Source: Sphingobacterium humi
GTDB taxonomy: Bacteria > Bacteroidota > Bacteroidia > Sphingobacteriales > Sphingobacteriaceae
Direction of reading: 5' to 3'
DNA length: 64,000 nucleotides
NCBI RefSeq assembly: GCF_009768885.1
Contig: NZ_WSQA01000001.1
Span: 310,001 to 374,000, forward strand
Each line of letters begins with the position of its first letter. The stretch's first letter is position 1. The notes under the pieces are model-generated. The model had not been told where the DNA came from and did no database searches. It saw only the letters and a program-made list of their open reading frames with translations. Positions 51,904 to 60,957 of this stretch are shown here, one piece after another. The position numbers were made by a program, and so were the translations under genes.

Positions 51904-52658
51904 CCTTTCAGGATATCCATAAACACTATGGCGAGAAAATCGTGCTGAACGCGATTTCAGCGGAGATTGCCCATGGTAAAATTACCTCCTTGATTGGACC
52001 CAATGGTGCCGGAAAAAGCACCTTGCTGGCCATATTGAGCCGCCTGTTGAAGCAGGATGGCGGAAAGGTGAGTTTCTTTGATAAAAACATCGGTAGCTAC
52101 AAAGGACAAGACCTCGCCAAGAAATTGGCTATCCTGCGGCAGTCCAATCATTTGGATCTGAAACTGACCGTGGAAGACCTGGTGTCCTTTGGGCGCTTTC
52201 CCTATAGTCAGGGTCGCCTGAGCAGCGAAGACAAGGAGGCCGTACAGAACGCCATTCGTTTTACCGAATTGGAATCCTTGGCTGATGCCTATCTCGATGA
52301 ATTGAGTGGTGGCCAGAGGCAACGTGCGTTTATCTCGATGATTATTGCCCAGGACACCGATTACATCTTGTTGGATGAACCCTTAAACAACCTGGATATG
52401 AAGCATAGCGTGCATGTGATGAAGACCTTACGCCGCTTGGTGGATGAACTGGGGAAAACCGTTATCCTGGTGATCCATGAAATCAATTTCGCCGCGCAGT
52501 ACTCCGACTTTATCATCGCGCTAAAAAATGGAGAAATTGTGCAGCACGATAAAACCAATCAGATTATTCAATCCAATGTTCTGCGCGATATTTTTGAAAT
52601 AGACTTCGATATTATCGATCGAAACGACAAGCTCATCTGCAATTATTTTAACCTTTAA
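51876..52658 (+). CDS. Siderophore ABC transporter ATP-binding protein
   Basis: 260 residues with Walker A GPNGAGKST (about 41-49), Q-loop region ILRQSNHLDLKLTVEDLVSFGRFPYS, signature LSGGQRQRA, Walker B DYILLDEPLNNLDMKH and the switch His in LVIHEINFAAQYS. The order permease-permease-ATPase-binding protein matches CeuBCDE and YclNOPQ. It energises import of the ferric siderophore across the inner membrane. Confidence 0.95.
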   Translation: MVDSQKDYLTFQDIHKHYGEKIVLNAISAEIAHGKITSLIGPNGAGKSTLLAILSRLLKQDGGKVSFFDKNIGSYKGQDLAKKLAILRQSNHLDLKLTVEDLVSFGRFPYSQGRLSSEDKEAVQNAIRFTELESLADAYLDELSGGQRQRAFISMIIAQDTDYILLDEPLNNLDMKHSVHVMKTLRRLVDELGKTVILVIHEINFAAQYSDFIIALKNGEIVQHDKTNQIIQSNVLRDIFEIDFDIIDRNDKLICNYFNL

Positions 52659-52669
52659 AAAAGCGTATC

Positions 52670-53611
52670 ATGATTAAAAAGAACCTTTCAATCCTCGCCA
52701 TAGTATGCAGTGTCATACTATCGCTCACAGGATGCAATCTCAATGGAGGCGAACGCGTCCATGCTGATAAAGACACCCTGCAAGTTACCCATAAATTAGG
52801 GACAACAACGGTGAACTTCATCCCTAAGAAGGTGGTTGCACTGGATGTAGGCGCCCTGGAAACCCTCTACGAATTGGGGATTAAACCGGCAGCTATATGC
52901 AAAAAGAACCTGCCGAAGTACCTGAAAATCCTCGAAAAAAACAATAGTATTCAGGATGCGGGATCGATTAAAGAACCGGATCTGGAAGCCATTGCCGCCG
53001 TAGCACCGGATTTAATATTAATATCCGCACGACAAGAGCGGTTTTATGAAGAATTGAAAGCTATCGCACCGACGATTTACGTGGGTATTGACCCTAAGGA
53101 TTACTTAGCATCCTTCATTAAAAACAGCAAACTTATCGGGCAGATTTTCGATAAAGAAGACCTGGTGAATACGAAGCTGGATTCTATCCAACACAAAATT
53201 GCCGCCGAACAAAAGCGCTTTGCTGCCGACCCGAATAAAGCCTTATTCCTCTTGTTCAATAACGGGAAGTTCTCGGCCTATGGCAAGGGATCCCGCTTTG
53301 GATTTATTCACGATGTATTGCACATCAAACCTGTGCTGGATTTGGAAGGGGAATCGGTGCATGGCCAACGGATTTCAAACGAACTCATCGCCGAATCAAA
53401 CCCCGATTATCTCTTCATCGTAGACCGCAATGCAGCCGTAATGGGCAAACCGGCCAATAAAGATGACGTGGAAAACACCCTGGTAAAACAGACGAAAGCC
53501 TATAAAAATGGAAAGATTTTTTATATGAATCCGGAAGTATGGTACATCTCCGGGGGTGGCTTACTCTCTTTCTCCAAGATGTTAGAAGACATTAATACAC
53601 AAGTTAACTAA
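52670..53611 (+). CDS. Siderophore-binding lipoprotein of the ABC transporter (CeuE/YclQ-like)
   Basis: 313 residues with a lipoprotein signal ending SLTGC (Cys22). The periplasmic-binding-protein fold has KKVVALDVGALETLYELGIKPAAICKK and EPDLEAIAAVAPDLILISARQE in the first lobe. The second lobe has LFNNGKFSAYGKGSRFGFIHDVL and HGQRISNELIAESNPDYLFIVDR. That second-lobe pattern is typical of CeuE, YclQ and FatB, which bind catecholate or petrobactin-type ferric complexes. It lies 11 bases after the ATPase gene. Confidence 0.9.
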   Translation: MIKKNLSILAIVCSVILSLTGCNLNGGERVHADKDTLQVTHKLGTTTVNFIPKKVVALDVGALETLYELGIKPAAICKKNLPKYLKILEKNNSIQDAGSIKEPDLEAIAAVAPDLILISARQERFYEELKAIAPTIYVGIDPKDYLASFIKNSKLIGQIFDKEDLVNTKLDSIQHKIAAEQKRFAADPNKALFLLFNNGKFSAYGKGSRFGFIHDVLHIKPVLDLEGESVHGQRISNELIAESNPDYLFIVDRNAAVMGKPANKDDVENTLVKQTKAYKNGKIFYMNPEVWYISGGGLLSFSKMLEDINTQVN

Positions 53612-53622
53612 GGAAGAATAAA

Positions 53623-54435
53623 ATGGAAAGACCAAAAATTGCTAAATATGTGTTTGAAGTATCCGGCAAGGAATGGATTACGCCTCATTACATTCGGATA
53701 AAGCTACGTGCAGATGAAAATATCGCTTTTGACCAATGTACCTTGGGGGCAAATAACAAAATATTCATTCCCCCTGCAGGTTGTAAGGATGTGCTCTTTC
53801 CTGAATTCGATCCCGAATTAGGGGCTTGGCGCTATCCGAAAGAGGATGCTCGGCCTATTGTTAGAACCTATACCCACCGATCTATAGATCCGCAGACCAA
53901 GGAAATTGCCATCGACTTTATCGATCATGGTGATAATGGTCCGGCTTCGGCCTGGGCCCGACATGCCGTCCATGGCGATCAGCTTGGTGTAGCCATGAAA
54001 ATAAAGAAAACGCCACACTACCAACAAGCAGATTGGTATTTTCTGATTGGCGATGCTACGGCTATTCCGGTCATCTGCTGCATCCTGGAAAGTTTGCCGG
54101 CCGACGCCAAGGGATACTGCCTGATAGAAATTCCAAGCGAAGCGGATATCCATCCGGAGCTGACGCATCCGGGCTTTGAATTTCAATGGCTTCTCAATGG
54201 GCATCCGGAACGAGGTAGCATCCTGGCGCCCTTAGCCAAGGAGGTGGAAATTCCCGAAGAGTACATCCCTTTTGCGTATGTGGCCGCTGAATACAGCACG
54301 GTGAAAGAATTAAGGCAGTATTTTCAAGAAGACTTGTACTGGCCTAATCAACAATATTATGCCTTTTCGTATTGGAAGGCTGGACTAGCGGAGGATTTTT
54401 CTGCCGCCGAACGGCGTTTGGAAAAGGAAAGCTAG
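53623..54435 (+). CDS. Siderophore-interacting protein (ViuB/SIP-type ferric reductase)
   Basis: 270 residues. The FAD-binding motif RTYTHRS (about 82-88) and nucleotide-binding parts LIGDATAIPVI and AYVAAEYSTVKELR are intact. The C-terminal AFSYWKAGLAEDFS is a hallmark of the family. SIPs reduce ferric siderophores in the cytosol and release Fe(II). Together with the cytosolic esterase this gives two release routes for the imported complex. It is 11 bases downstream of the binding-protein gene and closes the transporter operon. Confidence 0.93.
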   Translation: MERPKIAKYVFEVSGKEWITPHYIRIKLRADENIAFDQCTLGANNKIFIPPAGCKDVLFPEFDPELGAWRYPKEDARPIVRTYTHRSIDPQTKEIAIDFIDHGDNGPASAWARHAVHGDQLGVAMKIKKTPHYQQADWYFLIGDATAIPVICCILESLPADAKGYCLIEIPSEADIHPELTHPGFEFQWLLNGHPERGSILAPLAKEVEIPEEYIPFAYVAAEYSTVKELRQYFQEDLYWPNQQYYAFSYWKAGLAEDFSAAERRLEKES

Positions 54436-54473
54436 TCGTGCTTACTTGTAGTTGACCCAGCTGTATAGCTGAA

Positions 54474-54528
54474 CCTGAAACTGTGGATCGGAGCGTCTTG
54501 ATGCTTGACCCTCCGGTCCCATTTCAGG
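54474..54528 (+). ncRNA. Two-stage stem-loop between the SIP gene and the second araC gene
   Basis: An outer stem CCTGAAA (54474-54480) with TTTCAGG (54522-54528) encloses an inner 9-bp stem GGATCGGAG (54485-54493) with CTCCGGTCC (54511-54519, one G-U). The loop is 17 bases. Only a short T-stretch follows (GGAATTTTC). It may be an atypical terminator for the transporter operon, a leader fold or a small RNA. No known family was recognised. Confidence 0.45.
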
Positions 54529-54550
54529 GAATTTTCGAGAATAATAGCAT

Positions 54551-54586
54551 CTTATTTAGAATTATTATAAATAAGTCATATCTTTG
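54551..54586 (+). promoter_or_regulatory. Fur-box-like palindrome, copy 3, with adjoining -7 element
   Basis: A 25-bp palindrome (54551-54575: CTTATTTAGAATT then ATTATAAATAAG), then TATCTTTG (54579-54586), a full -7 match. The repressor site would cover the promoter. The start site would fall near 54593, almost on the ATG at 54595, so the mRNA may be leaderless or nearly so. Confidence 0.65.
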
Positions 54587-54594
54587 CCTTGACG

Positions 54595-55557
54595 ATGATC
54601 ATAAAGGCGAAGATAAAAGAGCATAATGAATGGCTATTCTGGGAAGAACTCTCTGAAGATCCGAACCTGCACACCACCCTGTCGGAGAAACAGGTGAGCA
54701 TCAATAAATACCCCATCAGCATATCCACTTACCAAATTCTGAGTAAGGGGATTTTTATTATTCAAGCGGAAATGCTCTTCAATGAGGCAATGATCATTCA
54801 GGCAGAAATCGATCAGGAAGCTATTGTTAGTCAGTTTGTATTCAGCCTCAATCCGCAAGGAAAACCCATCTTCTCCAAACATAACATCCGCTATATCCCT
54901 TCCTTACTCGAGGAGCATCTGGTTCCGGAGAAGCAAAAATGCCTATACGTGCTGCTGGTGATGACACCGAGCTTTTACCATAACCTGGTTACGATTTACA
55001 ATCCTTTACAAGATCAGTTTAAACAACGGATGAATCAGCAACATCGAACCTCAATTTTCGATGAAGATCTTCCAGCGACACTGGAAATGTTGCATACCAT
55101 TGAGGAACTGAATAAGGTAAAAGAAAAGAAAGAACTTAAGCAGATCTTCACCAATGCGAAGGTGCTGGAACTGATTATGTATCAGTTCGAACAGTTTGGA
55201 TTGGTTTCTGAAAAGGAAGTCGAAGAAGTGAAGACCGAGGATATCGTCAAGCTGGAAGAAGCCAAGAAATTACTGACGCAGCAATTCGTAGAACCGCCGA
55301 CACATAAACAACTTTCTAAGATTGTCTTGCTGAATGAGTTTAAACTCCGAACCGGTTTTAAGAAATATTTCGGCACCACGATTTACCATTTCATTACGCG
55401 CCTGCGCATGGAAGAAGCCAAAAGATTGATTTTAGACGAGGGTAAAAACATGTATGAAGTTGGCACCTTGGTCGGATTCAAACATCAGGCAAGCTTTACC
55501 CACGCCTTCAAACGTTATTACGGCATCTTGCCGAGTGAGATTTTCCGGAATAATTAA
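54595..55557 (+). CDS. AraC-family regulator (PchR-like)
   Basis: 320 residues from the ATG at 54595; a TTG six bases earlier is less likely given the promoter position. The N-terminal two thirds form a ligand-sensing domain without a clear name. The C-terminal AraC domain reads KQLSKIVLLNEFKLRTGFKKYFGTTIYHFI and MYEVGTLVGFKHQASFTHAFKRYYGILPSE, close to PchR and other siderophore-sensing regulators. It sits under a Fur-like box between the siderophore and heme clusters. It meets hmuV tail to tail with one base between the stops, leaving no room for a terminator. Confidence 0.87.
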   Translation: MIIKAKIKEHNEWLFWEELSEDPNLHTTLSEKQVSINKYPISISTYQILSKGIFIIQAEMLFNEAMIIQAEIDQEAIVSQFVFSLNPQGKPIFSKHNIRYIPSLLEEHLVPEKQKCLYVLLVMTPSFYHNLVTIYNPLQDQFKQRMNQQHRTSIFDEDLPATLEMLHTIEELNKVKEKKELKQIFTNAKVLELIMYQFEQFGLVSEKEVEEVKTEDIVKLEEAKKLLTQQFVEPPTHKQLSKIVLLNEFKLRTGFKKYFGTTIYHFITRLRMEEAKRLILDEGKNMYEVGTLVGFKHQASFTHAFKRYYGILPSEIFRNN

Positions 55558-55558
55558 C

Positions 55559-56407
55559 CTAACTGATTACCGAATCTACCAGCACACGATCTTCCTCGCG
55601 CTGCTGCCGATGGAAACTGTTAATCTCATGGATATCATAAACTAAGGGAACCACCTCCACTTGGGTCACTAAATTCTTCGGATTTACCTGCGTATGGCTA
55701 TCAATGCCAAAGATGGTATAGATATGTTGCTGCTTGAATACCTCATTCGGAATGCCATACCACCAAGCCCTTCCGGACTTCATCATCAGCACCCGATCGC
55801 TGTACTGAGCCACCAGATTCAGATCGTGCAGTACGGCGATAACCGTAAATCCTATTTTGCATAGAGATTTGGCAATGGCTAAAGTCTGATGCTGATATTG
55901 GATATCCATATTGGAAATAGGCTCATCCAATAGTAAAACGCCGCCTTCCACATCCCATAGTTGCGCCAATACGCGCGCAAAATGAACACGTTGCTGCTCA
56001 CCTCCGGAGAGCTCACGAATAGAACGCGTCCGAAGATGATCCAGCGAGCATAAGGTCATGCACTCGGCAACAATCGCCTCATCCAATCCTGTTGCCCGAT
56101 GCTGATAACGTCCCATGGCAACAATCTCTTCCACCGTAAAAGGAATATCCATGCTGTTACTCTGATGAAGGTAGCCCCGAAACTTGGCCATCTCCTTCAT
56201 GCTCAAGCTGTGGAGGCTTTCGCCACGCATGCGTAACTCGCCGGAATCAGGCTTCCACTCCCCTGCTATCAGTTTTAATAAGGAGCTCTTACCCGCACCA
56301 TTCGCACCGATAATACTTACAAACTCCCCTTTATCTACAAATAAGTTCAGATCCTTAATAATGGTTCTGCTTTTTACAGCATAGTTTAGCGATTGAATAT
56401 GTATCAT
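55559..56407 (-). CDS. hmuV: Heme ABC transporter ATP-binding protein HmuV
   Basis: 282 residues with Walker A GANGAGKS (34-41), the HmuV-typical GYLHQSNSMDIPFTVEEIVAMGRYQH, signature LSGGEQQRVHFARVLAQLW, Walker B GGVLLLDEPISNMDIQYQ and switch His in VLHDLNLVAQYS. A C-terminal extension (about 235-282) goes beyond the usual family end. It is the third gene of hmuTUV, three bases after hmuU, and powers heme import into the cytosol. Confidence 0.93.
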   Translation of the reverse strand: MIHIQSLNYAVKSRTIIKDLNLFVDKGEFVSIIGANGAGKSSLLKLIAGEWKPDSGELRMRGESLHSLSMKEMAKFRGYLHQSNSMDIPFTVEEIVAMGRYQHRATGLDEAIVAECMTLCSLDHLRTRSIRELSGGEQQRVHFARVLAQLWDVEGGVLLLDEPISNMDIQYQHQTLAIAKSLCKIGFTVIAVLHDLNLVAQYSDRVLMMKSGRAWWYGIPNEVFKQQHIYTIFGIDSHTQVNPKNLVTQVEVVPLVYDIHEINSFHRQQREEDRVLVDSVIS

Positions 56408-56410
56408 AAT

Positions 56411-57445
56411 TTACAGTTTTCGTTTTTCTCGAATTAGAATAGCTAAAAAGACAGGCGCGCCAACCAGGGCGGTCACAACACCAATGGGCAGCTCTAACGG
56501 TTGTATGATAGTACGGGCTAGGAGATCTGCCAAATTCAAAACAATGGCGCCGGCGATTAAAGATGCTGGCAATAAAAAACGATTATCCACCGTACCGATG
56601 AGGCGTAAGGTGTGCGGCACGAGCAGCCCCACAAAGGCGATAATTCCTGAAAAAGCAACCGATACCCCTACTGCCAAGGTGGAAAATAGCACCACCCATA
56701 TCTTTAGGCGTCTGGTGCTCACCCCCATCATCTCTGCTTGCGATTCGCCCAAGGAAAAAAGGTTGAGCGATTTCCCAAAAAACAAGAGCGGAATAACGGC
56801 AGAGATACTGATGACTGCGAGTACTTTCGCGCTATCCCACGTGGCGCCTGCCATACTTCCTAAAGACCAGAAGGTAATGTTTCGCAACTGCTGTTCGGAG
56901 GCCATATAGCTCATTAAGCCCGTAGCCGCTCCGGCCAAGGCATTAATGGCAATACCCGCTAAGATCATGGTAGCAATATTCGATTTTCCATTCACCACCG
57001 AAATAGTGAACACTACAATAACCGCGATAACTGCCCCGATAAAGGCCGAAAAAGACAAGAGATACAGACTTACAGCCGTCCCTAATAATGCAATAAGGGA
57101 AGTCTCAAAGACAATGGAAAGGGCCGCAAAAAAAGATGCCCCGGCAGATATCCCGATTAGTCCTGGCTCGGCCAGTGGGTTTCTGAAAATTCCTTGGATA
57201 GCCGTTCCTGTGATTCCTAATACGGCACCAATCAAGGTGCAGAATAGAATCCTGGGCACCCGAATTTCCATCAGCACATTACGTAATAAGGTATCATCTT
57301 CTGTTAATGGAAGTTTGCTGAACGGCTGGAACAAGAGCCGGACAACTTCAAAAAAAGGAATATGCAAGGCCCCCATTCCTAGCGAAATGATGATGGTACA
57401 AGCAAGTAAGGCCAACAGGCCCAAATAAAATGCGGTATTCTTCAT
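56411..57445 (-). CDS. hmuU: FecCD-family heme permease HmuU
   Basis: 344 residues from the ATG at 57443-57445, one base after the hmuT stop; the frame is open further upstream, but that would overlap hmuT. Features are EIRVPRILFCTLIGAVLGITGTAIQGIFRNPLAEPGLIGISAGA, LGSMAGATWDS and VAFSGIIAFVGLLVPHTLRLIGTVDNRFLLPASLIAGA. This is the inner-membrane channel of the heme importer. The order hmuT-hmuU-hmuV on the minus strand is canonical. Confidence 0.93.
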   Translation of the reverse strand: MKNTAFYLGLLALLACTIIISLGMGALHIPFFEVVRLLFQPFSKLPLTEDDTLLRNVLMEIRVPRILFCTLIGAVLGITGTAIQGIFRNPLAEPGLIGISAGASFFAALSIVFETSLIALLGTAVSLYLLSFSAFIGAVIAVIVVFTISVVNGKSNIATMILAGIAINALAGAATGLMSYMASEQQLRNITFWSLGSMAGATWDSAKVLAVISISAVIPLLFFGKSLNLFSLGESQAEMMGVSTRRLKIWVVLFSTLAVGVSVAFSGIIAFVGLLVPHTLRLIGTVDNRFLLPASLIAGAIVLNLADLLARTIIQPLELPIGVVTALVGAPVFLAILIREKRKL

Positions 57446-57446
57446 C

Positions 57447-58289
57447 CTATCGAACAAGCTGTTGAAGTTGGCTAATCGCTTGGGCAAGTCTCACGCTATA
57501 GTTATTTAGCAGGGTCGCATCCATGGAAACAATCTTATTATTTTTACCGGCGTTGGTAAGTTTTACCCCTGGCATTTTTAAGATCCCTTCATCGCCGCCT
57601 AAGCTAGACTTTCCAAATTCAAACAAGAGGATCACATCGGGATTGGCAGCCACTAAAGCTTCTGTATTATAGGTTTTAAATCCTTCAAATCCTTTCATTG
57701 CATTCTGATGGCCGGCATCTTTGATAACTGCATCAATGGAAGTGCCCTGGCCAGATACACTCATGTAGCCTGCTCCACGTGCATAAATAAACAAGATTTT
57801 CTGTTGCGAGGCTGCCGCTACTTTACGAATACCACTCAACTCTTTGCTTACTTTCGCAACCAGCTTATTGCCTTCTTCTACACGGTTAAGTCCTTTTCCT
57901 ACGGCTTTAATAAACGAAAAAAGACCATTCTTACTAAAGTCTTGCTTAAACAAAAAGAAAGGAATCTTTAAGGCTTTTAGTTGCTGTTGTAATTCCGGGC
58001 TTAGCTCCCCTTCCAAAGCCAATACCACGTCTGGACGGAAGGAACTGATCGACTCAATACCTACCGAGCGGTTCCGGCTTACTTTCGGGATTTTGTTGAT
58101 ATAGGCGGGGTAATCACTGGTGATATCGGTAGCTACCAGTTGCTCGCCTAAGCCTAAGGCATCAACCACCTCGGTAATGGCGCCACTTAAACTGATAATA
58201 CGTTTATACGATTGTCCATAACTAGTAAATCCAATAAAAATCAGGAACATTAATAGTCCTGCGGCTCTTAGGGGTTTCAAAATATTCAT
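57447..58289 (-). CDS. hmuT: Periplasmic heme-binding protein HmuT
   Basis: 280 residues with a signal peptide (about 1-26, ending FTSYGQ). The binding-protein fold shows RIISLSGAITEVVDALGLGEQLVATDITSDYPAYINKIPKV and SFRPDVVLALEGELS. Near the C-terminus is VSMDATLLNNYSVRLAQAI. This matches HmuT, although the usual heme-ligand Tyr should be checked by alignment. A Fur-like box lies 34 bases upstream. It carries heme from the TonB receptor to HmuUV. Confidence 0.9.
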   Translation of the reverse strand: MNILKPLRAAGLLMFLIFIGFTSYGQSYKRIISLSGAITEVVDALGLGEQLVATDITSDYPAYINKIPKVSRNRSVGIESISSFRPDVVLALEGELSPELQQQLKALKIPFFLFKQDFSKNGLFSFIKAVGKGLNRVEEGNKLVAKVSKELSGIRKVAAASQQKILFIYARGAGYMSVSGQGTSIDAVIKDAGHQNAMKGFEGFKTYNTEALVAANPDVILLFEFGKSSLGGDEGILKMPGVKLTNAGKNNKIVSMDATLLNNYSVRLAQAISQLQQLVR

Positions 58290-58322
58290 ATTGTTTCATC
58301 AATGATTTGCACAAATAGACTA

Positions 58323-58347
58323 CTTATTTATACTAATTCCAAACTAG
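58323..58347. promoter_or_regulatory. Fur-box-like palindrome, copy 4 (hmuTUV side)
   Basis: 25 bp reading CTTATTTATACTAATT then CCAAACTAG. It is the most diverged copy, with a good left half and a weak right half, 34 bases before the hmuT start. Confidence 0.5.
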
Positions 58348-58553
58348 CGTAATAACAAAATAATTCAACTTAAACAATAAGTATATAAATTGGCAATATT
58401 CTTTTAAGACTAAAAATCAATAAGTTAGCTCTTTCGCCATTTTCTTGTAGTTAATCAAAATAATCGTTTTTAAACAAAAAAACCTACACTTCGAACAAAT
58501 CAAACTACACTTTGAATAAAGATTTTGTCAGCAAGAATGGGGAATATTGCAGT

Positions 58554-58578
58554 ATTATTTAGAACTAATATAAATAAG
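58554..58578. promoter_or_regulatory. Fur-box-like palindrome, copy 5 (heme receptor side)
   Basis: 25 bp reading ATTATTTAGAACTAA then TATAAATAAG, nearly identical to copy 3. It ends at the first base of the GTG candidate start of the heme receptor gene. Confidence 0.6.
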
Positions 58579-60953
58579 TGCGATTACCATATACATTTTA
58601 CCGAATGCTTATCATCCTCGTTTGTCACTGCATCCCCCTGTATGGCTTTTCTCAAGAAAAGGCCAGTATCCAAGGGTATGTGATAGACAGCTTGGGTAAG
58701 CCCATTGCCAATGCAAATATCATTTTTCAACCCGATTACATCAGTGCAAGTACCGATGCTAAGGGATTCTTCCAAACCAGGAAACTCTACCTCGGCGAAT
58801 ACCAATATCAGCTATCGGCAGTAGGCTATGACATGATTAGCGGTAAAATAGATTTTCAACAGAAAACGAAAGTACATCGCTTCCAATTAGAAAAATCAGC
58901 TAACCTGATTGAGGAAGTAAGTGTTCAAGCGGAGGTAACGAAAAGGCCGACGCTTATCAATCCCTTACATGCTTCCATGCCTGTTACAGTGATCGATCGC
59001 AAAGCCTTAGACTTGCTAGGTAGCAGACGTCTGGATGAAGTGCTGCGCGAGCAAACCGGTATGGCCATCGTTAATAATATCTCCGGCGGTTCTCGCTCCA
59101 CAGGCGTGCAGATTCAAGGACTGTCCAGCCAGTACATCATGGTACTCATCGATGGACAACCTGTGCTAGGACGGCAATCTGGTAACCTGGATCTTTCCAG
59201 AATTCAAGTCTCCAATATCGAGCGGATTGAGATTATTAAAGGGGCTTCCTCCTGTCTGTATGGCAATGATGCCTTAGGGGGTGCCATTAACATCATCACG
59301 CGTTTTGGCAGCAGCCACCCTCAGGTGCACCTGCAGGGCAGCTATGGCTCTTACGAAACGCTGGACTTCACCGCAGAAGCAGAATCAAACTTCAACCAAA
59401 ATAAAGGCTATGTATTACTCTCGGGAAACTATTATAGAACCGCAGGGTTCAATAATAACAAGCGATATATGGAGGCAGGAACTACGATTCCTCCATACAC
59501 AAATTATGCTCTGCAAGGGAAAATTAGACATCAACTAGGCAGCCCGCAGCAATTCTTAGGGCTTAATATGCGGCTCAATCAACGCTTTTCGGAAATGACA
59601 CGTAAGTATGGAGCCGATCATGAAATCCTTGATCAACAGGAAGAACTGGACTTAAACAGCTCCCTTAGCTTCGATAAAAAATGGAATTCCCGATGGAAAT
59701 CCTTGTCCAACTATTACTTCTCCACCTATCGTTCCGCCATTGATGTGCAGTATCAAGCAAGCCAAAGCTCCTTAAGCAGCGACCACTTCAACCAAAACAT
59801 CCACAAGCTGGAACAGCAGGCAGCCTATCATGGATCTAATCTACAGTTTACCTTGGGTGCTGTTGGCCAATTGGAGACCATGAGTGTGAATAACAACCAG
59901 GACACGCGCGATCAAACGAGCTTTGGAGTGTATGCCCAGGGAAGCTATACCTGGCCATCCATAGCCCAATTTACGGCGGGCCTTCGCTATGATCACACCT
60001 TGAACTACGGCTCCCAATTGAGCCCAAGTATGGGAATCAACATCCATTTGAGTGAGCAACTCAGCTGGAAAACGGGCATAGCTTCAGGCTTTAAAGCACC
60101 AGATTTCAGAACCCGTTATCAAGTGTTCTACAACCCCACGGCGAACTATTATGTGCTTGGAAACGAAGTGTTACTCGAAACTTTAGCGCAAATGGAACAG
60201 GAAGGCACGATATCAGAAATCAGGAAAGCAATAGTTCAGAAGCTGAGTCAGCCCCTTAAAGCAGAGAAAAACATATCGCTGAATTCCGGAATCAGTTATA
60301 AGCCTTTTGCAGATGCTAGTATTGATGTCAATGCATTCTACCACCGCATGCGCGACCAGATCAACAGCGTGCAAGTAGCTACTGGCGAACGCAATATGGC
60401 CATTTACTCGTTCCAAAACCTACCGCAAGCCGTTAATAAAGGGATCGAAATCAACAGCCAGGTGAAGCTCATGGCAGGCTTAAACTTCAATGCAGGCTAT
60501 CAATACCTTATTGCCAAAGACCTATCGGTAATCGATAGTATAAAAGCCAATGTATGGCCATACAACCAGAATATTCACGACCCGAAAACAGGGAATTCCT
60601 ATGCTGTAAAACCCAGCGATTACTGGGGATTGGAGAACCGATCTCGCCATCAGTTTCACCTGGGCCTAAGCTATGCCTATACGCCTTGGCAGCTTACGTT
60701 CCATGCCCGTGCTATATTCCGCGGTAAATATCCCTTTATGGACATCAATGGAAATCAGTTCATCGACAAGTACGATGTCTTTGTAGAAGACCACATCCTT
60801 TATCACGCTGGTGTAGAGAAGAAGTTCAGCAAAACGCCGCTCAGCATCAGATTCAACATGGAAAACATCAGCAATTACATTAACTATTTAATCCCCGGTC
60901 AGTTAGGACGCATGAGTAGCATCGGCCTATCCTACCGGTTTATCAAAAACTAA
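58578..60953 (+). CDS. TonB-dependent heme receptor (HmuR-like)
   Basis: 791 residues from GTG at 58578, which gives a normal signal peptide (basic RLPYTFYR then MLIILVCHCIPLYGFSQ). A start at the ATG 58605 would clear the operator but leave a signal without a basic end. A carboxypeptidase-regulatory-like domain (about 30-112), a plug with SRRLDEVLREQTGMAIVNNISGG and YGNDALGGAINIITRFG, and a barrel with a C-terminal SSIGLSYRFIKN follow. The gene is followed within four bases by hmuY and then heme oxygenase, which makes heme the likely ligand. Confidence 0.9.
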   Translation: MRLPYTFYRMLIILVCHCIPLYGFSQEKASIQGYVIDSLGKPIANANIIFQPDYISASTDAKGFFQTRKLYLGEYQYQLSAVGYDMISGKIDFQQKTKVHRFQLEKSANLIEEVSVQAEVTKRPTLINPLHASMPVTVIDRKALDLLGSRRLDEVLREQTGMAIVNNISGGSRSTGVQIQGLSSQYIMVLIDGQPVLGRQSGNLDLSRIQVSNIERIEIIKGASSCLYGNDALGGAINIITRFGSSHPQVHLQGSYGSYETLDFTAEAESNFNQNKGYVLLSGNYYRTAGFNNNKRYMEAGTTIPPYTNYALQGKIRHQLGSPQQFLGLNMRLNQRFSEMTRKYGADHEILDQQEELDLNSSLSFDKKWNSRWKSLSNYYFSTYRSAIDVQYQASQSSLSSDHFNQNIHKLEQQAAYHGSNLQFTLGAVGQLETMSVNNNQDTRDQTSFGVYAQGSYTWPSIAQFTAGLRYDHTLNYGSQLSPSMGINIHLSEQLSWKTGIASGFKAPDFRTRYQVFYNPTANYYVLGNEVLLETLAQMEQEGTISEIRKAIVQKLSQPLKAEKNISLNSGISYKPFADASIDVNAFYHRMRDQINSVQVATGERNMAIYSFQNLPQAVNKGIEINSQVKLMAGLNFNAGYQYLIAKDLSVIDSIKANVWPYNQNIHDPKTGNSYAVKPSDYWGLENRSRHQFHLGLSYAYTPWQLTFHARAIFRGKYPFMDINGNQFIDKYDVFVEDHILYHAGVEKKFSKTPLSIRFNMENISNYINYLIPGQLGRMSSIGLSYRFIKN

Positions 60954-60957
60954 GTCT

